Positions 7,639 through 15,603 are shown, counted from the stretch's first letter. The stretch: DNA of 17,643 nt from Thiotrichales bacterium (GCA_024762895.1 JANTGN010000032.1:1-17643); one strand, 5' to 3'. The notes: generated by a model from the sequence alone, not told the origin. Made by a program: numbers and translations.

Positions 7639-7728
7639 AAGTAGCTGATTGATATAGTGCACGCACACCTGAGGATAAGAAAAAAGCGCGCAGAATTTTT
7701 AACCTGTTAGGGTTGCATGAATTAATAC

Positions 7729-8982
7729 ATGGCTTTAAAAGAAATCAAAATAAGGACCCCTGACCTGGAAATAGGCATGTATGTCTCCAGGCTGGATAAA
7801 CCCTGGCTGGAAACCGAGTTCCTGTTCCAGGGATTCTTTATCGGCTCTCAGGAAGATATCGATCGCCTGTCAGATCAGTTTGAATATGTTTATGTAGATG
7901 TCGAGCAGAGCAGGCCGTCGGAAAGCACGGTGGTCTTCTATGCACAGAGAAACGACACTAAAAAAACGACGAGTGTTTCTGATAAGGAAGCACTGACGGG
8001 CATCAAGCCTCGTGAGCATCCGGTACAGACTACCTTTACCGAAGAGCTGGGGAATGCCAGGGAGGGGTTCCGGGATCTGACCACGACAGTGAGCGACATA
8101 CTTGAAGAACATGCTGCCAGTGATGGCAAGGGTATTAACTATCCCGCGCTCAGGCAGGCCGTTAAACCGATGGTGGAGAGTATTGTACGAAATCCCGATG
8201 CCTATGCCTGGTTAACACGCATGCGGCATAAGGATAACCGAAGTTATCAGCATTCCGTTTATACGGCCATCTGGGCCGTGGCCCTGGGCCGGCATCTTGG
8301 GTTTCCCAAGCCGGAACTGACCTTGCTGGCCCTGGGTGGCCTGTTATTTGATATCGGTAAAATCAGGTTGCCGGAAAAACTGCTGAATAAGGCCGGTCCT
8401 TATAACAAATATGAACTCAAGATCATGCAGGAGCATGTTAAGCACGGGGTGGATATATTGCGACAGACCCCGGATATCGATGATCGAATCCTGGAGATGG
8501 TCTTTACGCATCATGAGCGGCATGATGGCAGTGGTTATCCCCAGGGGCTGCAGGGGAATGCCATACCGATCTTTGGAAAGATTGCCGGGATCGTCGACTC
8601 GTATGTCTCTATCACCTCGGAGCGACCCTACTCGGCCCCAATGTCACCCCATGAGGCTGTCAAAAAACTCTATGAATGGCGCGAGGTGGACTTTCAGTCC
8701 GAGCTGGTCGAGCAGTTGATTCAGGTTATCGGGGTTTATCCTGTGGGCACCGTTGTGGAGATCAGTGATGGCCGAATTGGCGTGGTCGTGGTCCAGAACA
8801 AAGAGTGGCGACTGAAGCCCCAGGTCATGCTATTGCGGGATGCTCAGAAGACCCCTCTGAAAAACTTCGAGATCCTCGATCTTTATACGGAGGGACAGGG
8901 GGAGGAAGGAGAGCCATTACACATCAAGCGGGGTGTCGATCCTGAACCCTATGGCATCGACCCTGATGAATACTACCTCTAG
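7729..8982 (+). CDS. DUF3391 and HD-GYP domain protein with degenerate HD motif
   Basis: HD-GYP proteins hydrolyse cyclic di-GMP. This 417-residue protein starts with a DUF3391 domain (residues ~5-60; IRTPDLEIGMYVSRLDKPW, then VYVDVE), the usual partner of HD-GYP in proteobacteria. The HD-GYP domain spans about 165-330: H175, FDIGKIRLPEKLL at 207-219, H236, HHERHDGSGYP at 261-271, D290 and SERPY. The first His of the HD pair is Phe (F207, codon ttt at 8347), while D208, the HHE and the GYP motifs remain. Loss of a metal ligand suggests reduced or no catalysis, so it may act as a binding or interaction module. An acidic C-terminal tail (residues 387-417) follows a small domain at about 335-385. 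The ATG directly follows an in-frame TAA; its ribosome site is poor. It overlaps or abuts the next gene. No membrane segment is seen. Confidence 0.92.
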   Translation: MALKEIKIRTPDLEIGMYVSRLDKPWLETEFLFQGFFIGSQEDIDRLSDQFEYVYVDVEQSRPSESTVVFYAQRNDTKKTTSVSDKEALTGIKPREHPVQTTFTEELGNAREGFRDLTTTVSDILEEHAASDGKGINYPALRQAVKPMVESIVRNPDAYAWLTRMRHKDNRSYQHSVYTAIWAVALGRHLGFPKPELTLLALGGLLFDIGKIRLPEKLLNKAGPYNKYELKIMQEHVKHGVDILRQTPDIDDRILEMVFTHHERHDGSGYPQGLQGNAIPIFGKIAGIVDSYVSITSERPYSAPMSPHEAVKKLYEWREVDFQSELVEQLIQVIGVYPVGTVVEISDGRIGVVVVQNKEWRLKPQVMLLRDAQKTPLKNFEILDLYTEGQGEEGEPLHIKRGVDPEPYGIDPDEYYL

Positions 8983-8995
8983 TCAGTCCTCGGTC

Positions 8996-10273
8996 ATGAG
9001 TGAGCCTATGGATCAATTACAGAGCCGAGGTGACTTGTTAAACGAACTGGATGCCCGGCTCATAGCCAATACGGCCGACAGCGGTCTTGCTTTATTACTG
9101 GTCAAGATCGAGCGTTTTCGTCGTCTTAATGTCATATTTGGTCATGCCCTGGGGGATGCCCTGCTGCATGAGTTTATGCAACGGCTGCAGCAGGTTGTTC
9201 GGGATACCGATGTGGTGGCGAGAATGGGAGACAGTGAATTTGGCATCATCCTCTCCGACATCAGAAATCAGGGCCATGCCCAGCTGGCGGTGCATAAAAT
9301 TCTCAGTACCATGGAAACGCCATTTATCCTGGATGACAGGCCGCACCGGGTATCCATCAAGATAGGGGCAGCTCTTTTTCCCGCGCATGCAGATAAAGCC
9401 ATGGGGCTATTACAAATGGCAGAAAAGGCACTGATGGCGGCACGAGAGGGCATGCAGGCCTATCAGGTCTATGCAGAGGAGGCGAGGACAGAACGTTTCT
9501 ATGACTGGGACCTCGAAGGGCGCCTGCAATATGCAGAGGATAATGATGAGTTATCCCTCTTTTACCAACCCAAGATATGTCTCAAAAGTGGCGAACTTTT
9601 TGGTGCCGAGGCACTGATCCGATGGAAGACGGAAGATCAGGGCTATATACGGCCAGATATCTTCATTCCTATTGCCGAGCAGAGTGGGCAGATCCACGGC
9701 CTGACGCGCTGGGTGCTGAATACCGCGCTCAGACAAATTCGAGCATGGCCCGACGCACGATCGCTCAAGGTTGCGGTGAACATTTCGGCCAGTGTGTTGC
9801 AGGACGACTCGTTCATTGATGCCGTGCAACGTGCACTGAGTATCTGGGATGCACCGCCACAGAGCCTGATTCTTGAGATCACTGAAAGCGCCCTGATTGC
9901 CGATTTTGATTCCAGCCTGGGTATGCTGGAACGCTTTAAGGATTTTGGCATCGGTATTTCGATTGATGACTTTGGAACGGGCTATTCGTCCATGTCTTAT
10001 TTCAGGAATATTCCGGCGACCGAACTAAAAGTGGATCGAAGCTTTGTCTCGTATATGCTCGATAATGTCATGGATCATCGTATCGTCACTACGGTGATAG
10101 ACCTGGCGCGCAGTTTCGGGCTGAACGTGGTGGCCGAAGGGGTGGAAAACCGTGAGACCATGGAGGCCCTCAGGGAGTTAGGCTGTGATATTGCACAGGG
10201 CTATTATCTGGCCAGGCCCATGCCGCATGAGGAATTTGTTCAATGGATCGAGGACTATCAGGCCTCACACTAA
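8996..10273 (+). CDS. GGDEF-EAL protein: degenerate GGDEF, intact EAL c-di-GMP phosphodiesterase domain
   Basis: EAL domains linearise cyclic di-GMP to pGpG. Numbering from the ATG at 8996 (425 aa), the GGDEF-like domain spans about 15-160 but its active-site loop reads RMGDSEF (GDSEF at 78-82), so cyclase activity is unlikely. The EAL domain spans about 175-420 and keeps the catalytic set: EALIRW (E205), VNIS (N262), EITES (E297), IDDFGTGYSS (D324, D325), LKVDRSF (K345), VAEGVEN (E381) and AQGYYLARPM (Q401). There is no membrane segment or N-terminal sensor, so it is cytosolic. The start is uncertain: in-frame ATGs at 8951, 8966, 8996 and 9008 and a GTG at 8933 exist, none with a strong ribosome site. 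The earlier ones overlap the HD-GYP gene, so the two are probably co-translated. Confidence 0.92.
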   Translation: MSEPMDQLQSRGDLLNELDARLIANTADSGLALLLVKIERFRRLNVIFGHALGDALLHEFMQRLQQVVRDTDVVARMGDSEFGIILSDIRNQGHAQLAVHKILSTMETPFILDDRPHRVSIKIGAALFPAHADKAMGLLQMAEKALMAAREGMQAYQVYAEEARTERFYDWDLEGRLQYAEDNDELSLFYQPKICLKSGELFGAEALIRWKTEDQGYIRPDIFIPIAEQSGQIHGLTRWVLNTALRQIRAWPDARSLKVAVNISASVLQDDSFIDAVQRALSIWDAPPQSLILEITESALIADFDSSLGMLERFKDFGIGISIDDFGTGYSSMSYFRNIPATELKVDRSFVSYMLDNVMDHRIVTTVIDLARSFGLNVVAEGVENRETMEALRELGCDIAQGYYLARPMPHEEFVQWIEDYQASH

Positions 10274-10298
10274 TGCAGTGAAGTTTGTGTAATTCGTT

Positions 10299-10796
10299 TT
10301 ATGCCGTAGTAATGGCCTGTTGCCATGTTCTCAGGTCCTTTGAATGCAGTAAACTCAAAACATACTCCACGGCCTGATTCAGGTTCTGCTCGGCCTGTTT
10401 GCTAATAGCGGCCCCCAGTTCGAATTCATACCCCCTGATACTGAGCAGATAGACCGGTGGCAGACTGTTGTCACTGACTTGCTCAAAAACCGCCAGTACT
10501 GAGGACGGTGACATGGCATGGGTGGTGTAGCTTTCGTCCTGTGACGGTGACAGACGTGTCAGGGTGAAAGGAGGGGGGGCAGAGAGGCTGGCATCCACAA
10601 ACAACACCAGCGGTCGATCTTCAAGGTCCAGGGCATGTTCTATCTGGAGTTGAAAGTCGGTCAGGGTCTCAAATGCCGTGGGCATCTCTTTAGTATTTTG
10701 AGTCGCCTCGAGACGCGATAAAAACTCCGGTCCCAGGGCATCATCACCCCGGGATGGATTGCCATAACCAAAGACCAGCGGGGTTGGCCGGCTCAT
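10299..10796 (-). CDS. hoxW: Hydrogenase maturation protease HoxW (HybD/HycI family)
   Basis: This 165-residue endopeptidase removes the C-terminal extension of the hydrogenase large subunit after nickel insertion. It opens with the family signature GYGNPSRGDDALGPEF (residues 10-25). By analogy with HybD (Glu16, Asp62, His93), nickel-sensing ligands should be D18, D68 (LFVDAS) and H93 (THAMSPSS). The ATG at 10796 overlaps the hoxH stop as ATGA; a TTG five codons upstream is in frame but less likely. It is the last gene of the hox operon and ends 25 bp from the oppositely transcribed EAL gene, with no terminator visible in that gap. Its position next to its predicted substrate gene supports the HoxW assignment over other HybD-family members. 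Confidence 0.9.
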   Translation of the reverse strand: MSRPTPLVFGYGNPSRGDDALGPEFLSRLEATQNTKEMPTAFETLTDFQLQIEHALDLEDRPLVLFVDASLSAPPPFTLTRLSPSQDESYTTHAMSPSSVLAVFEQVSDNSLPPVYLLSIRGYEFELGAAISKQAEQNLNQAVEYVLSLLHSKDLRTWQQAITTA

Positions 10797-12298
10797 GCCT
10801 CGATCTTGCAAAGACTGACGTCGCCATTGGCATTCTTATACAGGCGGTCGACGGTATGACCCTCTGCATCAACGAGCTGCACCTCCAGCGGCATCTTGCC
10901 CAGGGCATGGGTGGCACAGGACAGGCAGGGGTCATAGGCACGAATCGCTACCTCGATCTGATTGAGGAGCGGCTCGGTCAGCTCGCGGCCGTTGAGTTCA
11001 TCGATGGCCACGCGGCGAATGGATTCGTTCATGGCACGGTTATTATTGGTGGTGGAAACAATCAGATTGGCGCGGGTCACGAGACCACCTTCATCGATCT
11101 CGTAGTGATGGAACAGGCTGCCACGTGGTGCCTCGATTACACCTATGCCTTTTTCTCGCATGTTGCCTTTGGTGATTAGCTCAGTACCAGAGATATCGGG
11201 ATCATTGAGCAGGTCCCTGATGGCCTCGGTACAATGCAGAAGCTCGATCATGCGAGCCCAGTGATAGGCCAGGGTGGATTGCACCAGTCCCTCATCGGCA
11301 AAGGCGCGGAAATGGAGGCGAGCCTTTTCGGCCAGGGGTGTGTCGATGAAATCACAGTTGTTGATACGGGCCAGGGGACCAACGCGGTAAGTGCCTTCTT
11401 CCCTGCCCTGGGCCACGAGATAGGGAAACTTCATATAGGTCCAGGGTTTGACCTGCTCGTGGATATAGTCTTCATAGTCACGGTAATCGATGCCATCGAT
11501 GATCAGGGAACCATCGGGCCGTCTGGCGCGCAGGCCTCCATGATAGATATCAAGGCCACCATCCTCACGGCAAAGGCTCAGCATGTTGGTTTCGTTGGTG
11601 GCGAAGTCCCGGCTATTTGGCAGGTTTTTCTCGAACAGGCTGATGGACAGTTCCAGGGCCGTTTTTCCCCATTCGATCATCTGGTCGATATCCTGGAGTA
11701 GAAATTCACGTTCCTTTTGATTCAGGTTTTTATTCACCCCGCCAGGAATGGCGCCGGTACCATGGATACGCTTGCCCGCGGTGAGTCGAATCACTTCCTG
11801 GCCGTACTTTCTGAGCAGCACCCCCTGTTTGGCCGTTTCGGGATAGTCCTGTAGCACGCCGATAATATTACGATGTGCCACGGCATCATCGTAACCAAAT
11901 AGCAGGTCAGGGGATGAGAGGTGGAAGAAATGCAGGGCATGGGATTGCAGGGTCTGACCATAGTGCATGAGGCGTCGCACTTTTTCGGCAGTGGGGGTGA
12001 GTTGATCAACGCCCACAAGCTGATCCACGGCCTTGGCGGCGGCCAGGTGATGGCTGACCGGGCAGATGCCACAGAGGCGCTGGACCAGTACGGGCAGTTC
12101 CCAGTAGGGGCGGCCCTGGATGAATTTTTCAAAACCGCGGAATTCGACGATATGTAGTCGAGCCTGTTGAACCTGGTTGTTATCGTCCAGTAACAGGGTG
12201 ACCTTGCCGTGTCCCTCTACCCGCGTTACGGGTTCGATCACGACGCGGTTGAGTTTTTCAGGGGAGCTGGCGGTTTCCAGTGTCTTGATATCAGTCAT
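10793..12298 (-). CDS. hoxH: NAD-reducing bidirectional [NiFe]-hydrogenase large subunit HoxH
   Basis: HoxH carries the NiFe(CN)2CO site that splits or makes H2. The 501-residue protein has the N-terminal motif RLCGICPVSHH (C76, C79) and the C-terminal motif DPCLSCATH (456-464; C458, C461), the four nickel-binding cysteines. EPVTRVEGHGK at 22-32 is the conserved N-terminal family motif. The 37 residues after H464 should be the peptide removed by HoxW, leaving a mature protein of about 464 residues. The small-subunit partner is encoded immediately upstream, and hoxH begins 8 nt inside that gene. GC content and codon use match the neighbours. Group 3d (soluble, NAD-linked) is assigned because the operon contains HoxF and HoxU. 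No sign of truncation is seen. Confidence 0.96.
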   Translation of the reverse strand: MTDIKTLETASSPEKLNRVVIEPVTRVEGHGKVTLLLDDNNQVQQARLHIVEFRGFEKFIQGRPYWELPVLVQRLCGICPVSHHLAAAKAVDQLVGVDQLTPTAEKVRRLMHYGQTLQSHALHFFHLSSPDLLFGYDDAVAHRNIIGVLQDYPETAKQGVLLRKYGQEVIRLTAGKRIHGTGAIPGGVNKNLNQKEREFLLQDIDQMIEWGKTALELSISLFEKNLPNSRDFATNETNMLSLCREDGGLDIYHGGLRARRPDGSLIIDGIDYRDYEDYIHEQVKPWTYMKFPYLVAQGREEGTYRVGPLARINNCDFIDTPLAEKARLHFRAFADEGLVQSTLAYHWARMIELLHCTEAIRDLLNDPDISGTELITKGNMREKGIGVIEAPRGSLFHHYEIDEGGLVTRANLIVSTTNNNRAMNESIRRVAIDELNGRELTEPLLNQIEVAIRAYDPCLSCATHALGKMPLEVQLVDAEGHTVDRLYKNANGDVSLCKIEA

Positions 12299-12830
12299 AA
12301 TGGATCTGCCTGTAGGTGAATTCGACAGGCTGGTTGTTCAGCAGCTGTTCGAAGAATGTCCAGATGGTATCCGCCGGTGGTGGACAGCCGGGCAGAAAAT
12401 AGTCGATCTTGACGACCTCGTGGATGGGGTGGACCTTGTTCAGGAGTAAAGGGATCTCTGTATCACTTGGTATCTGAGGGTCTTCCACGCCGACACCATG
12501 CACATAGGACTCTTCCAGGCACTCTTTCAAATCAAAGCTGTTGCGCATGGCAGGGATACCGCCATTGATGGCACAGGCTCCCATGGCTACGAGTATGCGG
12601 CAGTTGCGGCGGAATTCTTTCAGTACTTCAACATTTTCTGCGTTGCAGACGCCACCCTCGATGAGCCCAATATCACAGGGACCGACTTCCTTGATGTCGG
12701 TAATCGGTGTGCGGTCAAATTCCACGAGTTCACTCAGGGCGATCAGGCGTTCATCGATATCCAGGAAGGACATATGACAACCAAAACAACCGGCCAGTGA
12801 TGTCGTTGCGACTTTTACTTTTCCACTCAT
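12291..12830 (-). CDS. hoxY: NAD-reducing [NiFe]-hydrogenase small subunit HoxY
   Basis: HoxY passes electrons between the NiFe site in HoxH and the diaphorase. It is 179 residues long, the short form without a twin-arginine signal, so it is cytoplasmic and carries one proximal 4Fe-4S cluster. Candidate ligands are in LAGCFGCHMS (C15, C18), MGACAINGG (C86) and PGCPPPADTIW (C149). Another conserved-looking stretch is EGGVCNAENVEVL (58-70). The ATG begins 2 nt after the hoxU stop, with AGGAAGAG upstream inside the end of hoxU. The 3' end overlaps hoxH by 8 nt. Size and cysteine pattern fit the HoxY family well. Confidence 0.95.
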   Translation of the reverse strand: MSGKVKVATTSLAGCFGCHMSFLDIDERLIALSELVEFDRTPITDIKEVGPCDIGLIEGGVCNAENVEVLKEFRRNCRILVAMGACAINGGIPAMRNSFDLKECLEESYVHGVGVEDPQIPSDTEIPLLLNKVHPIHEVVKIDYFLPGCPPPADTIWTFFEQLLNNQPVEFTYRQIHYD

Positions 12831-12832
12831 GG

Positions 12833-13546
12833 CTACTCTTCCTGGTGGTCGGCTACATCGCCAACTACGCTGATGGGTTTACGATCGTAAAGGCGCTGGC
12901 CAATCGGGATGTTGTAGCCTTCGTGCTTGGGCAGAATGGCACCGACGGGACAGACCTGGGCCGCCTTGTCATGGACATCAAAGTCGGTGTCACCAAGCTT
13001 CCCGGAAGCAGAGTTGACCGTCAGATGGGTATTGATACCACGACCGTCGATGGAAAAGATATTCTTGCCATCTTCATCTCGGCTGGCGCGTACGCATAGT
13101 TCGCAGAGGATGCAGCGGTTGTAATCAATAGCGACATCGGGATGGGAGGAATCGACCGTTCGCATGGGATAGAAATAAGTGAACTCGGGTGCCAGCATGC
13201 CGGTGTAATAGGCCACGGCCTGTAACTGGCAGGCCCCACTTTTTTCGCAGCCGGGGCACACGTGGTTGCCTTCAACAAACAGCATCTGTAGTAGCTCACG
13301 GCGATTGCCCTGTAGTTCCTCGGTCTCGTTCTCGACCTGCATCTCTTCGGTGGCGGGCGTGGTACAGGAGGCGACGATACGACCGTTGGCCTTGACCGTG
13401 CAGACACGGCAACTGCCATGCGGTACGAATTCGGGATTATAGCAAAGGTGGGGTATATAGATCCCTGCATCCTGGGCAGCCTCCATAATGGTCTGGCCTT
13501 CCCTGAAAGGGATCTTTTTTCCATCTAGAGTAAAGTGTCGGATCAT
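12833..13546 (-). CDS. hoxU: NAD-reducing [NiFe]-hydrogenase diaphorase iron-sulfur subunit HoxU
   Basis: HoxU is the electron wire between HoxF and HoxY and is related to the N-terminal part of NuoG. The 237 residues contain an N-terminal 2Fe-2S ferredoxin domain (C35, C46, C49, C61; PHGSCRVCTVKANGR), a His-Cys3 4Fe-4S site (HVCPGCEKSGACQ; H95, C97, C100, C106) and a further 4Fe-4S site (CILCELC, C145/148/151, with C199 in QVCPVGAIL). All ligands expected for three clusters are present. The ATG overlaps the hoxF stop as ATGA, with GGAGGTG a few bases upstream inside the hoxF end, so translation is probably coupled. It lies between hoxF and hoxY, as in Ralstonia (Cupriavidus) hoxFUYH. Confidence 0.95.
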   Translation of the reverse strand: MIRHFTLDGKKIPFREGQTIMEAAQDAGIYIPHLCYNPEFVPHGSCRVCTVKANGRIVASCTTPATEEMQVENETEELQGNRRELLQMLFVEGNHVCPGCEKSGACQLQAVAYYTGMLAPEFTYFYPMRTVDSSHPDVAIDYNRCILCELCVRASRDEDGKNIFSIDGRGINTHLTVNSASGKLGDTDFDVHDKAAQVCPVGAILPKHEGYNIPIGQRLYDRKPISVVGDVADHQEE

Positions 13547-15339
13547 ACGCCACCTCCTTCAACATAGGCGCCAGGGTCCGTGCGCCCTGTAATCTCCCTG
13601 GCCTCATCGAGGGCCTTGTTAAGATCAAAGGCCGGTTCAAAGCTGGTGGTCTTCAGGCGTTCATCGTACAGCAGGGGAAATTTTTCAATCGTGTCGAGGA
13701 TAGGGTTGGCAGCGGTAGTACCCAGGCCACAGTGACTTGAGGTCTTCATAAGATGGCCTATTTCAATCATCTTCTCAAGATCCATTCCGGTGGCGTGTCC
13801 GGCGATTACTTTTTCCAGTCGTTTTTTCAGTAAAGACGTGCCCACGCGACAGGGTGTGCAGAATCCACAGCTTTCATGCACAAAGAAGTCGGCAAAATTC
13901 TGGACCGCCTCCAGCATATTTCGGCTGTGATCAAAGACCATAAAAGAACCGCCGGTAGGGACATCATCAAAGGCAATTACACGATTAAATTCTGAGGCCG
14001 GCAAGGTCATGCCCGCAGGGCCTGCTACCTGAACAGCCTGGGTATTGGTGGCGTCGCAGTCATCAAGTATGGTTTGTATAGATGTTCCGAAGGGGTATTC
14101 ATAGATGCCCGGGCGAGCACAATCCCCCGAGATACTGAGTAACTTGGTACCGGTGGATTCCGAGGTGCCACGAGAACGAAACCAGTCTGCTCCATTATCT
14201 GCAATCATGGCGGCGGCGATGAAGGTCTCAACGTTATTAACCACGGTCGGACGACCAAGATATCCCTGTGTCACCGGGAAGGGCGGACGAATTCTCGGTA
14301 TGCCCCGTTTGCCTTCCAGAGATTCGATCAGTGCGGATTCCTCACCACAGATGTAGGCCCCGGCACCAAGATGGATCTCGATATCAAAATCCAGGCTGGC
14401 ATGGCCCTGGATGGTGGATCCCAGGAGTCCGGAGTCACGTCTTTTCTGTAGTTCCTGCTGTAGCGGTTCCAGCAGGTAACGATACTCACCCCTGAGGTAG
14501 ATGAAACCCTGGCTGGCACCGATGATTGCAGCACACAGGGTCATCCCTTCGATCAATCGGTCTGCATAGGACTGAAGCAGGACTCGGTCTTTAAACGTGC
14601 CGGGCTCGCCTTCGTCGGCATTACAGACGACCACGGGGTCTTCACCTTTGGCCTCACGACAGAATCGCCATTTGAGCGCGGTCTTGAATCCTGCGCCACC
14701 GCGACCGCGCAGGCCCGATCGTTCAATCTCATCCAGTAGTTTGTCGGGCCCCTGAGACAGATACGACGTCAGGGCCGCGCCTTTATCCAGTACCGTATCC
14801 AGCAGGATATCCCGGCGTCGGATATTATCCTCCACGGTAAAAAACTCCTCGGGCCATTGATCGACAGGTGTCTGTTGTTTAATCAGGTCAGCAATCTGAT
14901 CCATTCTTTCTTTGCTAAGCCGTGTCAGCGTCTTGCCATTAATCAGGGCGGCAGGCCCCTGGTCTGGCATACCGATGCAGGAGGTGTAGCCGAGACTGAG
15001 GCCGAGATCTTCAGAGGTTGCGCCAAGGTCGACATTCAGTGCGGTGGCCAGTTGTTGTGCTCGATCCCGACTTCCCTGCATCTGATCAGTGATATTGTCG
15101 CTAAAGAGCAGGTCGTAATGCCCTCGCGGTTGCCGGTGCAAAAAAGTATAAAAACCAATGACACCTTCAACGACGGACTGTGGGAGAGATAACTCGCTTG
15201 CCAGGTATCGAATGGCCTCGTTGGGGATATGGTTCAGGTCTCTTTGCAGTGCAATCAATATCTGTAGAAGATTAGCGGGATCTCGGTTCCATTGCTTGAG
15301 GAGGAGGTCGCTTAATTCTGTTGCTGTCTGAGCCGACAT
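13543..15339 (-). CDS. hoxF: NAD-reducing [NiFe]-hydrogenase diaphorase subunit HoxF (NuoE-like and NuoF-like domains fused)
   Basis: HoxF binds NAD(H) and FMN and exchanges hydride for electrons. Numbering from the ATG at 15339 (598 aa), a NuoE-like domain covers about 5-155 and a NuoF-like domain the rest. NuoF motifs are GRGGAGF at 212-218, NADEGEPGTF at 240-249, GAGAYICGEE at 325-334, RPPFPVTQGYLGRPTVVNNV and the 4Fe-4S ligands C491, C494, C497 and C537 (SCGFCTPCR, then HCGLG). The NuoE-like part retains only one of the four cysteines typical of a 2Fe-2S NuoE (YTSCIGMPDQGP, C121), so it probably lacks the cluster. The start at 15339 has GAGG with 6-nt spacing; an ATG four codons upstream (15351) has none and would give 602 residues. 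It is the first gene of the operon. Confidence 0.95.
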   Translation of the reverse strand: MSAQTATELSDLLLKQWNRDPANLLQILIALQRDLNHIPNEAIRYLASELSLPQSVVEGVIGFYTFLHRQPRGHYDLLFSDNITDQMQGSRDRAQQLATALNVDLGATSEDLGLSLGYTSCIGMPDQGPAALINGKTLTRLSKERMDQIADLIKQQTPVDQWPEEFFTVEDNIRRRDILLDTVLDKGAALTSYLSQGPDKLLDEIERSGLRGRGGAGFKTALKWRFCREAKGEDPVVVCNADEGEPGTFKDRVLLQSYADRLIEGMTLCAAIIGASQGFIYLRGEYRYLLEPLQQELQKRRDSGLLGSTIQGHASLDFDIEIHLGAGAYICGEESALIESLEGKRGIPRIRPPFPVTQGYLGRPTVVNNVETFIAAAMIADNGADWFRSRGTSESTGTKLLSISGDCARPGIYEYPFGTSIQTILDDCDATNTQAVQVAGPAGMTLPASEFNRVIAFDDVPTGGSFMVFDHSRNMLEAVQNFADFFVHESCGFCTPCRVGTSLLKKRLEKVIAGHATGMDLEKMIEIGHLMKTSSHCGLGTTAANPILDTIEKFPLLYDERLKTTSFEPAFDLNKALDEAREITGRTDPGAYVEGGGV

Positions 15340-15588
15340 GATGAGCCTCATAAATCAGGGAGGGTGTATCAGGAAACGATTCACACCTACAGATTGATTG
15401 TAGCAATAGAATATGACGATTGTATGGGCTAAGACTATGAGCAAGGACAGGTTGTATTCAGTTAGGCAGGCTGTCGGGAGCATGGTTAAACTTGCTCGTG
15501 CAGGCATCCAGTTGTGATTTTGTACGGGGTTGCTGCCGGAGATCAATCATTTTGTCATCGTGCGTCACTATACTGAGTTAGTTGATTG
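15340..15588. other. Divergent intergenic region between hoxF and the P-type ATPase gene
   Basis: This stretch of about 250 bp must hold the promoters of the hox operon (leftward) and the ATPase gene (rightward). I see a CTACA/TGTAG inverted repeat with 7-nt spacer at 15387-15403, about 50 bp upstream of hoxF. TACAAT-like and TATACT (15569-15574, plus strand) hexamers resemble -10 boxes, but neither has a convincing -35 partner. I did not find a good sigma54 (GG-N10-GC) match in front of hoxF. No RNA gene or ORF of note is seen. Confidence 0.4.
15346..15349 (-). promoter_or_regulatory. Ribosome binding site deciding the hoxF start
   Basis: GAGG on the minus strand (15349-15346) lies 6 nt before the ATG at 15339. 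It is made from the end of an in-frame upstream ATG (15351) and the following codon, and so favours the shorter start. Confidence 0.5.
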
Positions 15589-15603
15589 ATGACAGAATCG
15601 GAT

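Noticed and set aside
7519..7668. N-terminal extension of the CbiX-like protein to a start at 7668
   Set aside because: The extra ~50 residues are Tyr/Leu/Ile-rich translation of an AT-rich leader containing a perfect inverted repeat; the conserved fold begins at the ATG at 7518.
7655..7720. Possible c-di-GMP (GEMM-I) riboswitch before the HD-GYP gene, prompted by CACGCACA-like bases
   Set aside because: The conserved GEMM core (GCAAACC and the downstream GACGCAAAGCC-type element) is not present.
10274..10298. Bidirectional terminator between the convergent EAL gene and hoxW
   Set aside because: The 25-bp gap contains no stem-loop of useful length and no T-tract.
11234..11701. 155-codon plus-strand open frame inside hoxH
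   Set aside because: It is antisense to the hydrogenase large subunit, which has full-length conserved motifs; no domain is seen.
15540..15600. Sigma70 promoter for the P-type ATPase around TATACT (15569-15574)
   Set aside because: No acceptable -35 hexamer at 16-18 bp spacing, so it was left as a note and not called as a feature.
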